Assembly: GCA_905612405.1 (NCBI GenBank)
Contig: CAJQRX010000057.1
Span: forward strand, 1-33,658
DNA length: 33,658 nt
Reading direction: 5' to 3'
DNA from: an uncultured Candidatus Thioglobus sp.
Lineage (GTDB): Bacteria > Pseudomonadota > Gammaproteobacteria > PS1 > Pseudothioglobaceae
Shown here: piece by piece, positions 10,299-17,818 of the stretch
How the letters are laid out: every line of letters starts with the position of its first letter
How positions within the stretch are numbered: position 1 is the first letter of the stretch
Position numbers and translations under genes: made by a program
Notes under the pieces: model-generated
What the model was told of the DNA's origin: nothing
The model's database searches: none
The model's input: only the letters and a program-made list of their open reading frames with translations

Positions 10299-10329
10299 AT
10301 TATAGAAATACATAACAAGTTTCTATATT
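10299..10329. promoter_or_regulatory. Overlapping face-to-face promoter candidates for leuC and the amidotransferase
   Basis: On the minus strand TATAAT reads 10304 to 10299, facing leuC. On the plus strand TATATT lies at 10324-10329, facing the amidotransferase gene. With 17-base spacers, each promoter's -35 (TATAGA in both cases, 3 of 6 to consensus) falls on the other's -10. The two would therefore compete for the same DNA. The -35s are weak, so the assignment is tentative. Confidence 0.35.
10301..10327. repeat. Perfect 8-bp inverted repeat, operator-like
   Basis: TATAGAAA (10301-10308) and TTTCTATA (10320-10327) are exact reverse complements separated by 11 bases, so arm centres are 19 bp apart, close to two helical turns. 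The dyad sits on the promoter candidates between leuC and the divergent amidotransferase gene, which suits a dimeric repressor site. The binding protein is unknown. Confidence 0.45.
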
Positions 10330-10376
10330 TGTTAGTAGTTCTGAAATTTTAATTTTATAGTTTAAGGGTTTAATTT

Positions 10377-12149
10377 ATGTGCGGTATTTGTGGTCAATTT
10401 CGTTTTGATGGAGAGTTTGTTTCTACAAAATCTCTAAATAATATGATGAGTAAACTTGCCAGAAGAGGGCCAGATTCTAATGGAAAGTGGCTTGAAGGTA
10501 AGATTGGTTTTGGGCATCAGCGCTTAAGTATTATAGATTTGTCGAATTTAGGCTCTCAACCAATGGTAGATGATCTTCTTAAATTAACTTTAGTCTTTAA
10601 TGGAACAATATACAACTATAAGGAATTACGCGCACTATTAATTAGCAAGGGTTATGTCTTTTTTTCTAACTCCGATACAGAGGTAATAATAAAGGCTTTT
10701 CATTTATGGGGAGAAGACTGCGTTAATCACCTTGACGGTATGTTTGCATTTGCTATTTGGGATCAATCTTCTCAGCAACTTTTTGTTGCAAGAGATAGGA
10801 TGGGCATTAAGCCTCTTTATTTCAATATTACACCCAAGGCATTTACTTTTGCATCAAATTCACAAGCATTACTTACTCAAAAACTTGATAAAAGTATTAA
10901 TCCTGTTGCTTTACATCAACAGTTATCTCTTCATGGAGTTGTTCCAGCTCCAAACACAATTATTAATGGAATTCATAAATTAAAGCCTGGTACATTTATT
11001 ACGTTAAGCATTAATGGTAAATTACGAGAAAAGACATATTGGCACCCAAATGCTAAGAGGCTTGAGGAAAATATTTCAGAGCAAGACTATATTGAAAGAA
11101 CGCATGAATTATTAACTGCAGCAGTTATGAAAAGAATGTCTGCTTCAGATGTTCCTATTGGTGTTTTACTTTCTGGAGGCCTAGATTCATCGCTTATCGT
11201 TGCCCTTTTAAAGGAAGCGGGACATGAAGATATTCGTACTTTTTCAATAGGGTTTGAGGATATTGATGATGAAGTTGGGAGTGAGTTTGAGTATTCAGAT
11301 CAAATTGTTTCAAGATTTAACACCCAACATAAAAAGTATCAAGTAAGTAATAAAGAGGTGCTCCCAAGATTATCAGAGGCTGTTTTGAATATGTCTGAGC
11401 CAATGGTTGGTCAAGATGCAGTAGCTTTTTATTTACTCTCTGAACAGGTCTCAAAACATACTAAGGTTGTTTTATCTGGACAAGGTGCAGATGAGGCTTT
11501 TGCTGGATATTTTTGGTATCCAAGAATGGCTAATGAGCAAGGCAATGAAGTAGAGCGTTTTTCAAAGCATTATGTTGACAGACCTCATGATGAGTATTTG
11601 CAAACAGTGTCATCAATATACCAAGGAGAAAATCATACTCATAACTGGCTTAACAAGGAGTTTTTAAAGCCAGGTGCTGATTCTTTTATTGATAGAGTAT
11701 TTCGTACAGATATGACAAGATTGATTGTCGACGATCCAGTGAAAAGAGTTGATAATATGACAATGGCATGGGGCTTGGAGGCTAGAGTTCCATTTATGGA
11801 TACTGATCTTGTTGAATGGGCGCTAAGTATTCCACCTTCATTAAAAATGAGAGATGGTGGGAAATACCCTCTAAAACAAATTTCAAGAGGGCTTCTCCCA
11901 GACTCAGTAATTGATCGAAAAAAAGGTTATTTTCCAATGCCTGCTTTAAAGTATATTCAGGGTGATTTCTTGGAATTTATGTCTGATATACTTTTATCGA
12001 GTGCTTGTCGAAATAGGGGTGTTTTTAATCACCAGTATATTAATAAAGTGATTAACTCTCCTAAAGATTATATGACAGCTTTGAATGGATCGAGATTGTG
12101 GCACCTAGCATTGCTAGAGTTCTGGTTTCAAATTAATGTAGATAATTAG
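10377..12149 (+). CDS. Asparagine-synthetase-family amidotransferase, probably N-acetylglutaminylglutamine amidotransferase type
   Basis: This is a class II glutamine amidotransferase fused to an ATP-dependent synthetase domain. The N-terminal nucleophile is C2 (MCGICGQ), followed by RRGPD near residues 29-33 and FNGTIYNY at about 74-81. The PP-loop SGGLDSS lies at 266-272 and GQGADEAFAGY further on. At 590 residues it is longer than E. coli AsnB (554). The segments RFDG, VVPAPNTI, SIGFEDI, AFYLLSEQVSKH and GYFWYPRM recall, from memory, the family that amidates N-acetylglutaminylglutamine to the osmolyte NAGGN (the TIGR03104 group). The usual GNAT/ATP-grasp and peptidase partners are absent here. 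It could instead act as a plain asparagine synthetase. An AAGGG ribosome site lies 8 bases upstream; rnhA follows after 3 bases. Confidence 0.8.
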   Translation: MCGICGQFRFDGEFVSTKSLNNMMSKLARRGPDSNGKWLEGKIGFGHQRLSIIDLSNLGSQPMVDDLLKLTLVFNGTIYNYKELRALLISKGYVFFSNSDTEVIIKAFHLWGEDCVNHLDGMFAFAIWDQSSQQLFVARDRMGIKPLYFNITPKAFTFASNSQALLTQKLDKSINPVALHQQLSLHGVVPAPNTIINGIHKLKPGTFITLSINGKLREKTYWHPNAKRLEENISEQDYIERTHELLTAAVMKRMSASDVPIGVLLSGGLDSSLIVALLKEAGHEDIRTFSIGFEDIDDEVGSEFEYSDQIVSRFNTQHKKYQVSNKEVLPRLSEAVLNMSEPMVGQDAVAFYLLSEQVSKHTKVVLSGQGADEAFAGYFWYPRMANEQGNEVERFSKHYVDRPHDEYLQTVSSIYQGENHTHNWLNKEFLKPGADSFIDRVFRTDMTRLIVDDPVKRVDNMTMAWGLEARVPFMDTDLVEWALSIPPSLKMRDGGKYPLKQISRGLLPDSVIDRKKGYFPMPALKYIQGDFLEFMSDILLSSACRNRGVFNHQYINKVINSPKDYMTALNGSRLWHLALLEFWFQINVDN

Positions 12150-12152
12150 CTC

Positions 12153-12590
12153 ATGGAAAAAATTGTAATTTATACAGATGGGGGATGCCGAGGAAATCCT
12201 GGAATTGGTGGTTGGGGCGCATGGCTGAGATACAAAGATCATGACAAGAAATTAAAAGGCTCCGAACTGGATACAACAAATAATAAGATGGAGCTTACCG
12301 CCTCAATTAAAGCTCTACAAGCTCTAAAATCTAGTGACATAACTGTCGATTTATATACAGATTCGAAGTATGTTATTCAAGGTATAAATGATTGGATTGA
12401 AGGTTGGAAGGCAAAAGGCTGGAAGACAGCTAATAAAAAGCCTGTTAAAAATGTAGAGCTTTGGAAGCAATTAGATGGCCTTAATCAAGAGTTTTCTGTT
12501 AATTGGCACTGGGTTAAAGGGCATAGTGATGACCCAGGAAATGACATGGCGGATCTTTTGGCAAATCAAGCCATGGATGAAATTAGTTAG
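12153..12590 (+). CDS. rnhA: Ribonuclease HI
   Basis: It cleaves the RNA strand of RNA-DNA hybrids, removing primers and R-loops. The protein is 145 residues. The catalytic carboxylates can be placed at D9 ([11 protein letters not shown]), E47 (NKMELTA), D70 (YTDSKYV) and D134, with the supporting H124 in WVKGHS. The basic protrusion typical of bacterial type 1 enzymes is present ([11 protein letters not shown], about 81-91). It begins 3 bases after the amidotransferase stop and should share its transcript. Its last 8 bases overlap the 3' end of the convergent DUF455 gene. Confidence 0.96.
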   Translation: MEKIVIYTDGGCRGNPGIGGWGAWLRYKDHDKKLKGSELDTTNNKMELTASIKALQALKSSDITVDLYTDSKYVIQGINDWIEGWKAKGWKTANKKPVKNVELWKQLDGLNQEFSVNWHWVKGHSDDPGNDMADLLANQAMDEIS

Positions 12591-13386
12591 TTTCTAGCAA
12601 CTCAGGATGCTCGAGATAATCTAATTCATTTTGACTAAAATTTGATAAAAGCCTTGCTTCAATATTAAATGGTCCTCGCAAATTAGTCCCAATATGCTTT
12701 TTTATTAACAAATCAAATGTCTTAATTGGGTCAAGACCTCTTTTTTGGCAAAGGTATTGATACCAATAGTTTCCAATCTTTACATGTCCAATTTCATCTT
12801 TAAAAATAATATCTAAAATTTCAACCATCTTATGAAGGTTTGAATCTTTAAATTTTTTTCTAATTCTTGGAGTTACATCTAAACCTCTAGCCTCTAAAAC
12901 CCTAGGAACTAAAGCCATTCTTGATAAAACATCATAATCTGTATCAACTGTCATTTGCCATAAGCCATTATGGGCATCAAAATCACCATAACTATATCCA
13001 ACAGATTCAAGGTAATCTTTGATAAGTGAAAAGTGAATTGTTTCCTCATTAGTGACCTTAATCCAGTCTGCATAATAATGATGAGGCATTTCCTGAAATC
13101 TATAGATTGCATCTAGAGCCAAATTTATCGAATTAAATTCAATATGACAAATGGCGTGAATATTTTTTATCATACCTAAATCTGATCGATCTCTTTTTGG
13201 AGTTCCCTTGAAATCAACTAAATTTGGTTTTAAAGGCCTTCCTGGAGAGAGTATTTTAATTATATTAACTTTAGATTTACTAATGTCAGATGGTATTTGA
13301 TATTTTTTTAAATCATGAATTAGTAGAATTTTTTTTTCTACATTATTACAAATGAGTGCTTCATAAGCTAGATTAAAGAGCGACAT
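12583..13386 (-). CDS. DUF455 ferritin-like (diiron carboxylate) protein
   Basis: This 267-residue protein belongs to the DUF455/COG2833 ferritin-like family; the precise reaction is not established. The pattern of carboxylates and histidines fits a four-helix bundle that binds two metals: E83 (HIEFNSI), E114/E115 with H118 (EETIHF), E165 ([11 protein letters not shown]) and E198 with H201 ([13 protein letters not shown]). The family is distantly related to the tRNA hydroxylase MiaE, but that function is not shown for this branch. It starts with ATG at 13386, overlapping the end of rluE by 14 bases, so it is the third gene of ratA-rluE-DUF455. Its 3' end overlaps rnhA by 8 bases. Being next to an rRNA pseudouridine synthase is suggestive but not proof of a role in RNA modification. 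Confidence 0.82.
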   Translation of the reverse strand: MSLFNLAYEALICNNVEKKILLIHDLKKYQIPSDISKSKVNIIKILSPGRPLKPNLVDFKGTPKRDRSDLGMIKNIHAICHIEFNSINLALDAIYRFQEMPHHYYADWIKVTNEETIHFSLIKDYLESVGYSYGDFDAHNGLWQMTVDTDYDVLSRMALVPRVLEARGLDVTPRIRKKFKDSNLHKMVEILDIIFKDEIGHVKIGNYWYQYLCQKRGLDPIKTFDLLIKKHIGTNLRGPFNIEARLLSNFSQNELDYLEHPELLETN

Positions 13387-13903
13387 AAGATCCTGAGCTA
13401 ATAGCTCCTAAGTCCCATTTATCAATTTTTGTTCTGATTAGCCTGAGCGTTGGAAATCCTACACAAGCCGTCATTCTTCTTATTTGACGATTTCTTCCTT
13501 CTCCTATTGAAATTTCAATCCACGAAGTGGGTATATTTTTTCTTACTCTTATTGGTGGTGTTCTTGCCCAAAGCCAGCTAGGTTCTTCAATGATTTTGAC
13601 GATTGCAGCTTTAGTATTTCCATCTTTAAGTTCTACGCCTTTCTGAAGAGCATTAGCTGCAGCATCAGACATCTCTCCTTCAACTTGAACAACATAAGTT
13701 TTAGTTTTATTATATTTTGGATTAGATATTAAGTTTTGCAACTTGCCATCATCTGTAAGAATCACCAGACCTTCTGAGTCTTTATCAAGTCTTCCTGCTG
13801 GATAGACGTTTGGTATTTTAATATAGTCAGATAATGTATTATCATTACCACTAAACTGACAAATAACTCCGAATGGTTTATTTAAAGCAATAAGTTTAGC
13901 CAT
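13373..13903 (-). CDS. rluE: 23S rRNA pseudouridine2457 synthase RluE
   Basis: It isomerises U2457 (E. coli numbering) in 23S rRNA to pseudouridine. The sequence aligns well with E. coli RluE after its N-terminal extension. The catalytic aspartate is D40 in AGRLDKDSEGL, and the family ending GRNRQIRRMTACVGFPTLRL is present. I chose the ATG at 13903 (176 residues, [10 protein letters not shown]) over an upstream in-frame TTG at 13927. The ATG matches where conservation begins, has an AAGAG 10 bases upstream, and cuts the overlap with ratA from 32 to 8 bases. It lies between ratA and the DUF455 gene on one transcript. Confidence 0.92.
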   Translation of the reverse strand: MAKLIALNKPFGVICQFSGNDNTLSDYIKIPNVYPAGRLDKDSEGLVILTDDGKLQNLISNPKYNKTKTYVVQVEGEMSDAAANALQKGVELKDGNTKAAIVKIIEEPSWLWARTPPIRVRKNIPTSWIEISIGEGRNRQIRRMTACVGFPTLRLIRTKIDKWDLGAISSGSYVAL

Positions 13904-14327
13904 AAATATATTTTGCTCTTGCGACAAAAGAGTCTAATTGTGAATTAGCAATATTTTTAAAAACAGGCGACAAAGCCATGTCAATAAGCATTGATTTAAA
14001 TTTAAATTGAAGATCCAAATGAATTTTTGCCGCATTTTCACCAAGTGGCTCAAAACGCCATTCACCTGTAAGTTCATCAAATGGACCATCAATTAACTCC
14101 ATTGAAATAGACTCATAAGGAGTTAAGGTGTTTAGAGTAGAAAACACCTGTTTAATGCCACCTTTATTAATCTTGACTGACGCAGTGATTTGGTCCTCAG
14201 ATTGATTTAAAATAGAGGAAGAATCACACCAATTTAAAAATTGAGAATAGTCATCAATATTGTTAACTAACTCAAACATTTGTTGGGGTGTATATGGAAC
14301 AATTGCACTTTTTGAAATACGATGCAT
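13896..14327 (-). CDS. ratA: RatA-type START-domain ribosome-associated protein (Coq10 family)
   Basis: This is a 143-residue SRPBCC/START-like protein of the RatA/PasT and Coq10 family. In E. coli RatA has been described as blocking 70S formation; the homologous mitochondrial Coq10 binds ubiquinone. The start [20 protein letters not shown] aligns with the E. coli protein, and the core includes [16 protein letters not shown]. Its position divergent from smpB is conserved with E. coli, but the RatB partner gene is absent and rluE follows directly. Oddly, its start ATG (14327-14325) shares two bases with the smpB ATG (14326-14328). Each gene's upstream signals must therefore lie inside the other. 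No Shine-Dalgarno sequence is visible for it. Confidence 0.88.
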   Translation of the reverse strand: MHRISKSAIVPYTPQQMFELVNNIDDYSQFLNWCDSSSILNQSEDQITASVKINKGGIKQVFSTLNTLTPYESISMELIDGPFDELTGEWRFEPLGENAAKIHLDLQFKFKSMLIDMALSPVFKNIANSQLDSFVARAKYIYG

Positions 14328-14802
14328 GGCAAAAAATAAAAAAGATAATTCAAATACTATTGCTTTAAATAAAAAAGCAAGGCACGACTATTTTATCGAA
14401 CAAAGTCTTGAAGCAGGCTTAAGTTTGCTCGGCTGGGAAGTTAAAAGCCTTAGAGATAGTAGAGTTCAGATTACTGAAAGCTATGTAATCTATAAAAACA
14501 ATGAGCTCTTTCTTTTTGGTGCTCATATATCACCACTTAACTCTGCCTCTAGTCATGTTGAATGTGATCCAATAAGAACTAGAAAATTACTATTAAATAG
14601 ACTTGAAATTAATAGACTTAAAGAAAAAATTACTCAAAAAGGAGCTACAGTTGTTCCTTTAAAACTTTATTGGGCGAGAGGTAGGGTTAAATTAGAAATT
14701 GGCGTAGCTAAGGGAAAAAAAGGCCATGACAAACGTCAGGATATTAAAGAGAGAGATTGGAAATTGGATAAAGCAAGAGCACTGAAAGAAGGGAATCGCT
14801 AG
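14326..14802 (+). CDS. smpB: SsrA(tmRNA)-binding protein SmpB
   Basis: SmpB carries tmRNA to stalled ribosomes for trans-translation. The protein is 158 residues (E. coli 160). Conserved segments are [29 protein letters not shown] and the basic tail [17 protein letters not shown]. The frame is open further upstream, to 14260, but I start at ATG 14326 (MAKNKKDN), where alignment with SmpB begins; the longer form would add 22 unrelated residues antisense to ratA. No clear ribosome-binding site precedes this ATG. The promoter must lie within the ratA coding region. ssrA itself is not in the window. Confidence 0.95.
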   Translation: MAKNKKDNSNTIALNKKARHDYFIEQSLEAGLSLLGWEVKSLRDSRVQITESYVIYKNNELFLFGAHISPLNSASSHVECDPIRTRKLLLNRLEINRLKEKITQKGATVVPLKLYWARGRVKLEIGVAKGKKGHDKRQDIKERDWKLDKARALKEGNR

Positions 14803-14844
14803 AATAAAATATTTTTTTTAATTATTTTTTCAAATAACTTTATT

Positions 14845-14873
14845 TTGATAGTACAATAACCACTAGATACAGT
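14845..14873 (+). promoter_or_regulatory. Candidate sigma70 promoter of the HU gene
   Basis: TTGATA (14845-14850, 5 of 6) and TACAGT (14868-14873, 4 of 6) are spaced by 17 bases. Transcription would start near 14880, giving a leader of about 100 bases before HU, long for this compact region. Confidence 0.45.
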
Positions 14874-14876
14874 GTT

Positions 14877-14917
14877 GGAGGCAGATGGTTTCTTTTGATT
14901 CTTTCCTCCTGAAATAG
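14877..14917 (+). promoter_or_regulatory. HU leader: hairpin arms and ten-codon mini-ORF
   Basis: GGAGG (14877-14881) and CCTCC (14905-14909) are complementary arms. Between and beyond them runs an ATG-to-TAG frame of ten codons (14885-14917, MVSFDSFLLK) that begins 3 bases after the GGAGG. The GGAGG may serve as a closely placed ribosome site, and the CCTCC could hide it or pair with the HU ribosome site GGAG downstream. Whether the peptide is made is unknown. Confidence 0.3.
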
Positions 14918-14968
14918 GTTTTAAATTTACCTCTTACGCTATATCTAATTTTTTAACAAACTTTTATT

Positions 14969-14974
14969 GGAGAG
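14969..14974 (+). promoter_or_regulatory. Shine-Dalgarno site of HU
   Basis: GGAGAG lies 7 bases before ATG 14982. It decides the HU start against the TTG at 14967, which would add five residues and place the ribosome site inside the coding region. Confidence 0.75.
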
Positions 14975-14981
14975 AATTAAA

Positions 14982-15254
14982 ATGAATAAATCAGAATTAA
15001 TTGATGCAATTGCTTCAGGCGCTAACTTATCTAAAGCTGATGCTGCAAGAGCGCTAAACGCAACAACTGGTGCTATTACTTCAGCAATGGCTAGCGGTGA
15101 TGGAGTCCAACTAACTGGCTTTGGTAGCTTTGTAGTTAGAGCTCGTGCTGCTCGCAGCGGTCGTAACCCACAAACAGGTGCTACGATTCAAATTAAAGCT
15201 TCAAATGTAGCGGCATTTAAAGCTGGTAAAGCATTGAAAGACGCATGTAACTAG
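14982..15254 (+). CDS. hupB: DNA-binding protein HU (beta-like)
   Basis: This is a nucleoid-architectural protein that binds and bends DNA as a dimer. Its 90 residues equal E. coli HU-beta in length. The start [11 protein letters not shown], the strand [21 protein letters not shown] with the intercalating proline in RNP (61-63), and the ending [10 protein letters not shown] are characteristic; IHF would differ in the arm and C-terminus. The start is ATG 14982, set by GGAGAG just upstream. It appears to be a single-gene unit: its own promoter candidate, a roughly 100-base leader with a possible mini-ORF, and a strong intrinsic terminator immediately downstream. Confidence 0.95.
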   Translation: MNKSELIDAIASGANLSKADAARALNATTGAITSAMASGDGVQLTGFGSFVVRARAARSGRNPQTGATIQIKASNVAAFKAGKALKDACN

Positions 15255-15272
15255 TATCTAAATTAGTTATTG

Positions 15273-15302
15273 AAAAAGGCGCCTAAGGGTGCCTTTTTTT
15301 TT
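15273..15302 (+). terminator. Intrinsic terminator of the HU gene
   Basis: AAAAAGGCGCC (15273-15283) and GGTGCCTTTTT (15288-15298) form an 11-bp stem with one G-U pair and a TAAG loop, followed by T through 15302. It is the strongest terminator in the window. Confidence 0.92.
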
Positions 15303-15317
15303 ATTTGAAAAAACATT

Positions 15318-16322
15318 ATGAAAAAATGGCATTCTAAAGCTGGCTACTCACTTACTGGGCTGATTATATTTATCGGTCTAGCTTATATGGGTATTGGATA
15401 CTTTATATATTCAACACTTGCAAAAGCTGACCCTGGATGTTCTTTGGATTGCGATAATACTCCTAGTAGTTATCAAGATAATTCAAAAAAAAGTGATTTT
15501 CCTTTTGAAAAATATACTGTTGATTATTGGGAGTCTCATCAATATGCTGGGGGGGATGAAGGGATCCAAATCGATGCGTGGTGGATTCCTATAAACAGGA
15601 GTGGTGCAGGAGATGCTCCTGTTATTATTCTAGTGCATGGTTTAAGGTCAAGTAAGTATGATTCTGATATATTATTAGTTGCAGCTATACTTCACAAGGC
15701 TGGCTTCAATACACTTTTGTTTGATCAGCGTGATCATGGTATGTCAAGTATTGAGGATGGAAAAATCAGCATTGGCACTAAAGAGTACCGTGATGTTATT
15801 GCAAGTGTAGATTGGCTAGTAAATACTCAATCTATTAACCCTAAGAGTATTGGAATCTATGGCTTATCAATGGGAGCAGGTACGGCTGCAATTGCTTTTG
15901 GATTAGATGGTAGGATTCAATCTGCTATTTTAGATTCTGGATATTCTGATCTTTATACTATAGTAGAAGAGGAGCTCCAAAGAGAAGGCTATCCGTCATG
16001 GCTCTCTAAGGGAGCTATTTGGTCAGCATTTATATTTGGTAATGAAACATTACTTGAACCCTCCCCAAAGCTTGCCTTTATAAATCATGAAGATCGCCCA
16101 ATATTTGCAATACATGGAACTTCTGATACAAGGGTTTTGCCTCATAATACCTCTGATATGAAAATTCTTGCTGCAAAATATGGAGTTAACTTAACAATCT
16201 GGTTGGCTGAAAATGCTATACATTCTGGAGTTAAATTTATGTATTTGGAAGACTTTTCTAATAGAGTTGTAGAGTTTTTTGGAAATAGTCTTGAGGGTAC
16301 ACTCAAAGATAATCAAGAGTAA
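15318..16322 (+). CDS. Membrane-anchored alpha/beta hydrolase (Bem46/YfhR-like)
   Basis: This is a 334-residue serine hydrolase of unknown substrate. One hydrophobic segment at about 11-33 has no obvious signal-peptidase site, so it is probably an N-terminal anchor with the catalytic domain outside the inner membrane. The catalytic triad can be placed at S184 (GLSMGAG), D270 (GTSDTRVL) and H302 (NAIHSG); HGLRSS near 107-112 supplies the oxyanion hole. Cysteines at 41 and 45 lie just past the anchor and could form a disulfide. The layout resembles Bem46/YfhR-type hydrolases. The ATG lies only 15 bases after the HU terminator T-run, so where its transcription begins is unclear. It is followed by 101 AT-rich bases before the oxidoreductase. 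Confidence 0.82.
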   Translation: MKKWHSKAGYSLTGLIIFIGLAYMGIGYFIYSTLAKADPGCSLDCDNTPSSYQDNSKKSDFPFEKYTVDYWESHQYAGGDEGIQIDAWWIPINRSGAGDAPVIILVHGLRSSKYDSDILLVAAILHKAGFNTLLFDQRDHGMSSIEDGKISIGTKEYRDVIASVDWLVNTQSINPKSIGIYGLSMGAGTAAIAFGLDGRIQSAILDSGYSDLYTIVEEELQREGYPSWLSKGAIWSAFIFGNETLLEPSPKLAFINHEDRPIFAIHGTSDTRVLPHNTSDMKILAAKYGVNLTIWLAENAIHSGVKFMYLEDFSNRVVEFFGNSLEGTLKDNQE

Positions 16323-16382
16323 TTTTAAATATTATAAATCCAATAATTTAGATTATTAATATGTATTTTTGAATTCAAATGG

Positions 16383-16411
16383 TTGATATACTATTTTAAA
16401 AGTTTTTTAAT
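16383..16411 (+). promoter_or_regulatory. Candidate promoter of the FAD oxidoreductase gene
   Basis: TTGATA (16383-16388) and TTTAAT (16406-16411) are spaced by 17 bases, each 5 of 6 to consensus. The predicted start, near 16418, would leave a leader of only about 6 bases, so the mRNA would be nearly leaderless. This is consistent with the lack of a ribosome-binding site before ATG 16424. Confidence 0.4.
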
Positions 16412-16423
16412 TAGTACTCCAAA

Positions 16424-17740
16424 ATGACTAAATTTACTCCCTTCTGGTGGGATGACCAGCCACAATTCGAAAATACTGATGTGCTTCCTTCAAGTGCAGA
16501 TATTGTAATTGTTGGTGCTGGATATACAGGATTAAGCGCAGCCCTTACATTATCTAAGTCTGGAAAAAATGTAATTGTCCTAGATTCAGAGGTTATTGGA
16601 TTTGGGGCAAGCACTAGGAACGGCGGCATGCTTGGTTCTGGGCATAAGGTTTCAACAGATCAGGTAAAGAAAAAATATGGTGAAGATATTGCAACAGAAA
16701 TTCATAAAGAAGCTAATGCTTCATTAGCATTTACATCTAACTTGATTAAAAATAATAATATTGATTGTGAGTTTCAGGTCTGTGGAAGACTAAGAACTTC
16801 ATGGCTACCTAAAGACCAGGTCAGTATGTCAGATAACTTAAAAAAATTAAAAGTTATTGATGACTTTAATTCTAAAATGATAAGTCCTGATAGGATGTCC
16901 AAATCAATAAAAACAGATTTATATTTTGGAGGTCAGTTTTATCAAGATCACGGCTCAGTTCAGCCTTGTAAATTTCATTATGGCTTATTAAAACTTGCAT
17001 TGGAAGCTGGTGCAAAGGTTTTTGGCAGCAGGCCTGTAATTAAAGTTAATCAGTTATCAAAATTAAAACAAGATGGATTTGATGTTCTAACTTCAAATTC
17101 AAAAATTCACTGTAAGCAAGTTCTTATGGCGACCAATGGATATACAAGGTCAAATCTTTCTAATTATTTATCAAGACGCATATTACCAGTACCAAGTTTC
17201 GTAATAACAACAGTGGATATTGGTAAAGATAAGGTTCAGTCACTATTGCCAGGCGGTCATTGTATTGTTGAAACTCGTAAGCGTTATTGCTACTATAGGC
17301 CAACACCTTGCGGCTCAAGAATAATGCTAGGAACGCGCGCAGCTATGCATTCTATCTCTGCTGAAGAGGCATTACCAACTATGCGTAAAATGCTTTTAGA
17401 AATTTTCCCTTCTTTGGAGGGTGTTGAAATTAGTCATTGTTGGACGGGATTCACAGGATTTACTTTCAGTCAATTACCAAATCTTAGTATTAATAAAGGG
17501 GTTTATTCTGCGTTAGGGTACTGTGGAAATGGAGTTGCAATGGCGCCTTATTTGGGGCATATGGCTGCTTTGAAAATGTTAAATCCTAATCAAAAAGTTA
17601 CTGTCTTTGAGAGCACACCTCTACAAACTAGACCCTACTATTTTGGAAAGCCATGGTTTCTTCCAATTGCGAGCGCTTATTTCAGGGCTTTTGATTTATT
17701 GGATTACTATCGTCGAAAAAAATTAATTAAGAAAATTTAA
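16424..17740 (+). CDS. FAD-dependent oxidoreductase, DAO family (PuuB/OrdL-like)
   Basis: This is a 438-residue flavoprotein of the D-amino-acid-oxidase fold. The dinucleotide motif GAGYTG lies at 31-36 with the ribose-binding acid at D54 (IVLDSE). GASTRNGG at 61-68 is typical of the gamma-glutamylputrescine oxidase (PuuB)/OrdL branch. The late segments GFTGFTFSQLPNL and GYCGNGVAMAPYLG fit the FAD-closing C-terminal part. The opening FWWDDQP also resembles this branch. It probably oxidises an amine or N-methyl amino acid, but the substrate cannot be told: no puuA, transporter or aminotransferase lies nearby. It stands alone between a possible near-leaderless promoter and an AT-rich terminator-like region. 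Confidence 0.85.
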   Translation: MTKFTPFWWDDQPQFENTDVLPSSADIVIVGAGYTGLSAALTLSKSGKNVIVLDSEVIGFGASTRNGGMLGSGHKVSTDQVKKKYGEDIATEIHKEANASLAFTSNLIKNNNIDCEFQVCGRLRTSWLPKDQVSMSDNLKKLKVIDDFNSKMISPDRMSKSIKTDLYFGGQFYQDHGSVQPCKFHYGLLKLALEAGAKVFGSRPVIKVNQLSKLKQDGFDVLTSNSKIHCKQVLMATNGYTRSNLSNYLSRRILPVPSFVITTVDIGKDKVQSLLPGGHCIVETRKRYCYYRPTPCGSRIMLGTRAAMHSISAEEALPTMRKMLLEIFPSLEGVEISHCWTGFTGFTFSQLPNLSINKGVYSALGYCGNGVAMAPYLGHMAALKMLNPNQKVTVFESTPLQTRPYYFGKPWFLPIASAYFRAFDLLDYYRRKKLIKKI

Positions 17741-17743
17741 TCT

Positions 17744-17785
17744 AATAAAAAGGTTTTTTTATTAACAAACATGTCTTGTTTTTTT
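17744..17785 (+). terminator. AT-rich terminator-like hairpins after the oxidoreductase
   Basis: AATAAAAA/TTTTTATT (17744-17751 and 17756-17763) and AACAA/TTGTT (17764-17768 and 17776-17780) are two adjacent stems, the second ending in a T7 run at 17779-17785. The stems are weak in GC, so the call is moderate. Confidence 0.4.
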
Positions 17786-17818
17786 ATCTCTAAGCATGAG
17801 AAATAAGCAACTGCATGG

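Noticed and set aside
10244-10376. Leucine leader peptide for attenuation upstream of leuC
   Set aside because: The only short frames on the minus strand are five codons or fewer with at most one leucine codon, and there is no terminator-like hairpin.
13904-13927. Upstream TTG start for rluE (24 extra bases)
   Set aside because: The ATG at 13903 has a better ribosome site, begins where conservation begins and gives a smaller overlap with ratA.
14260-14325. Longer N-terminus for smpB
   Set aside because: The added 22 residues do not resemble SmpB and are the antisense reading of the conserved ratA start.
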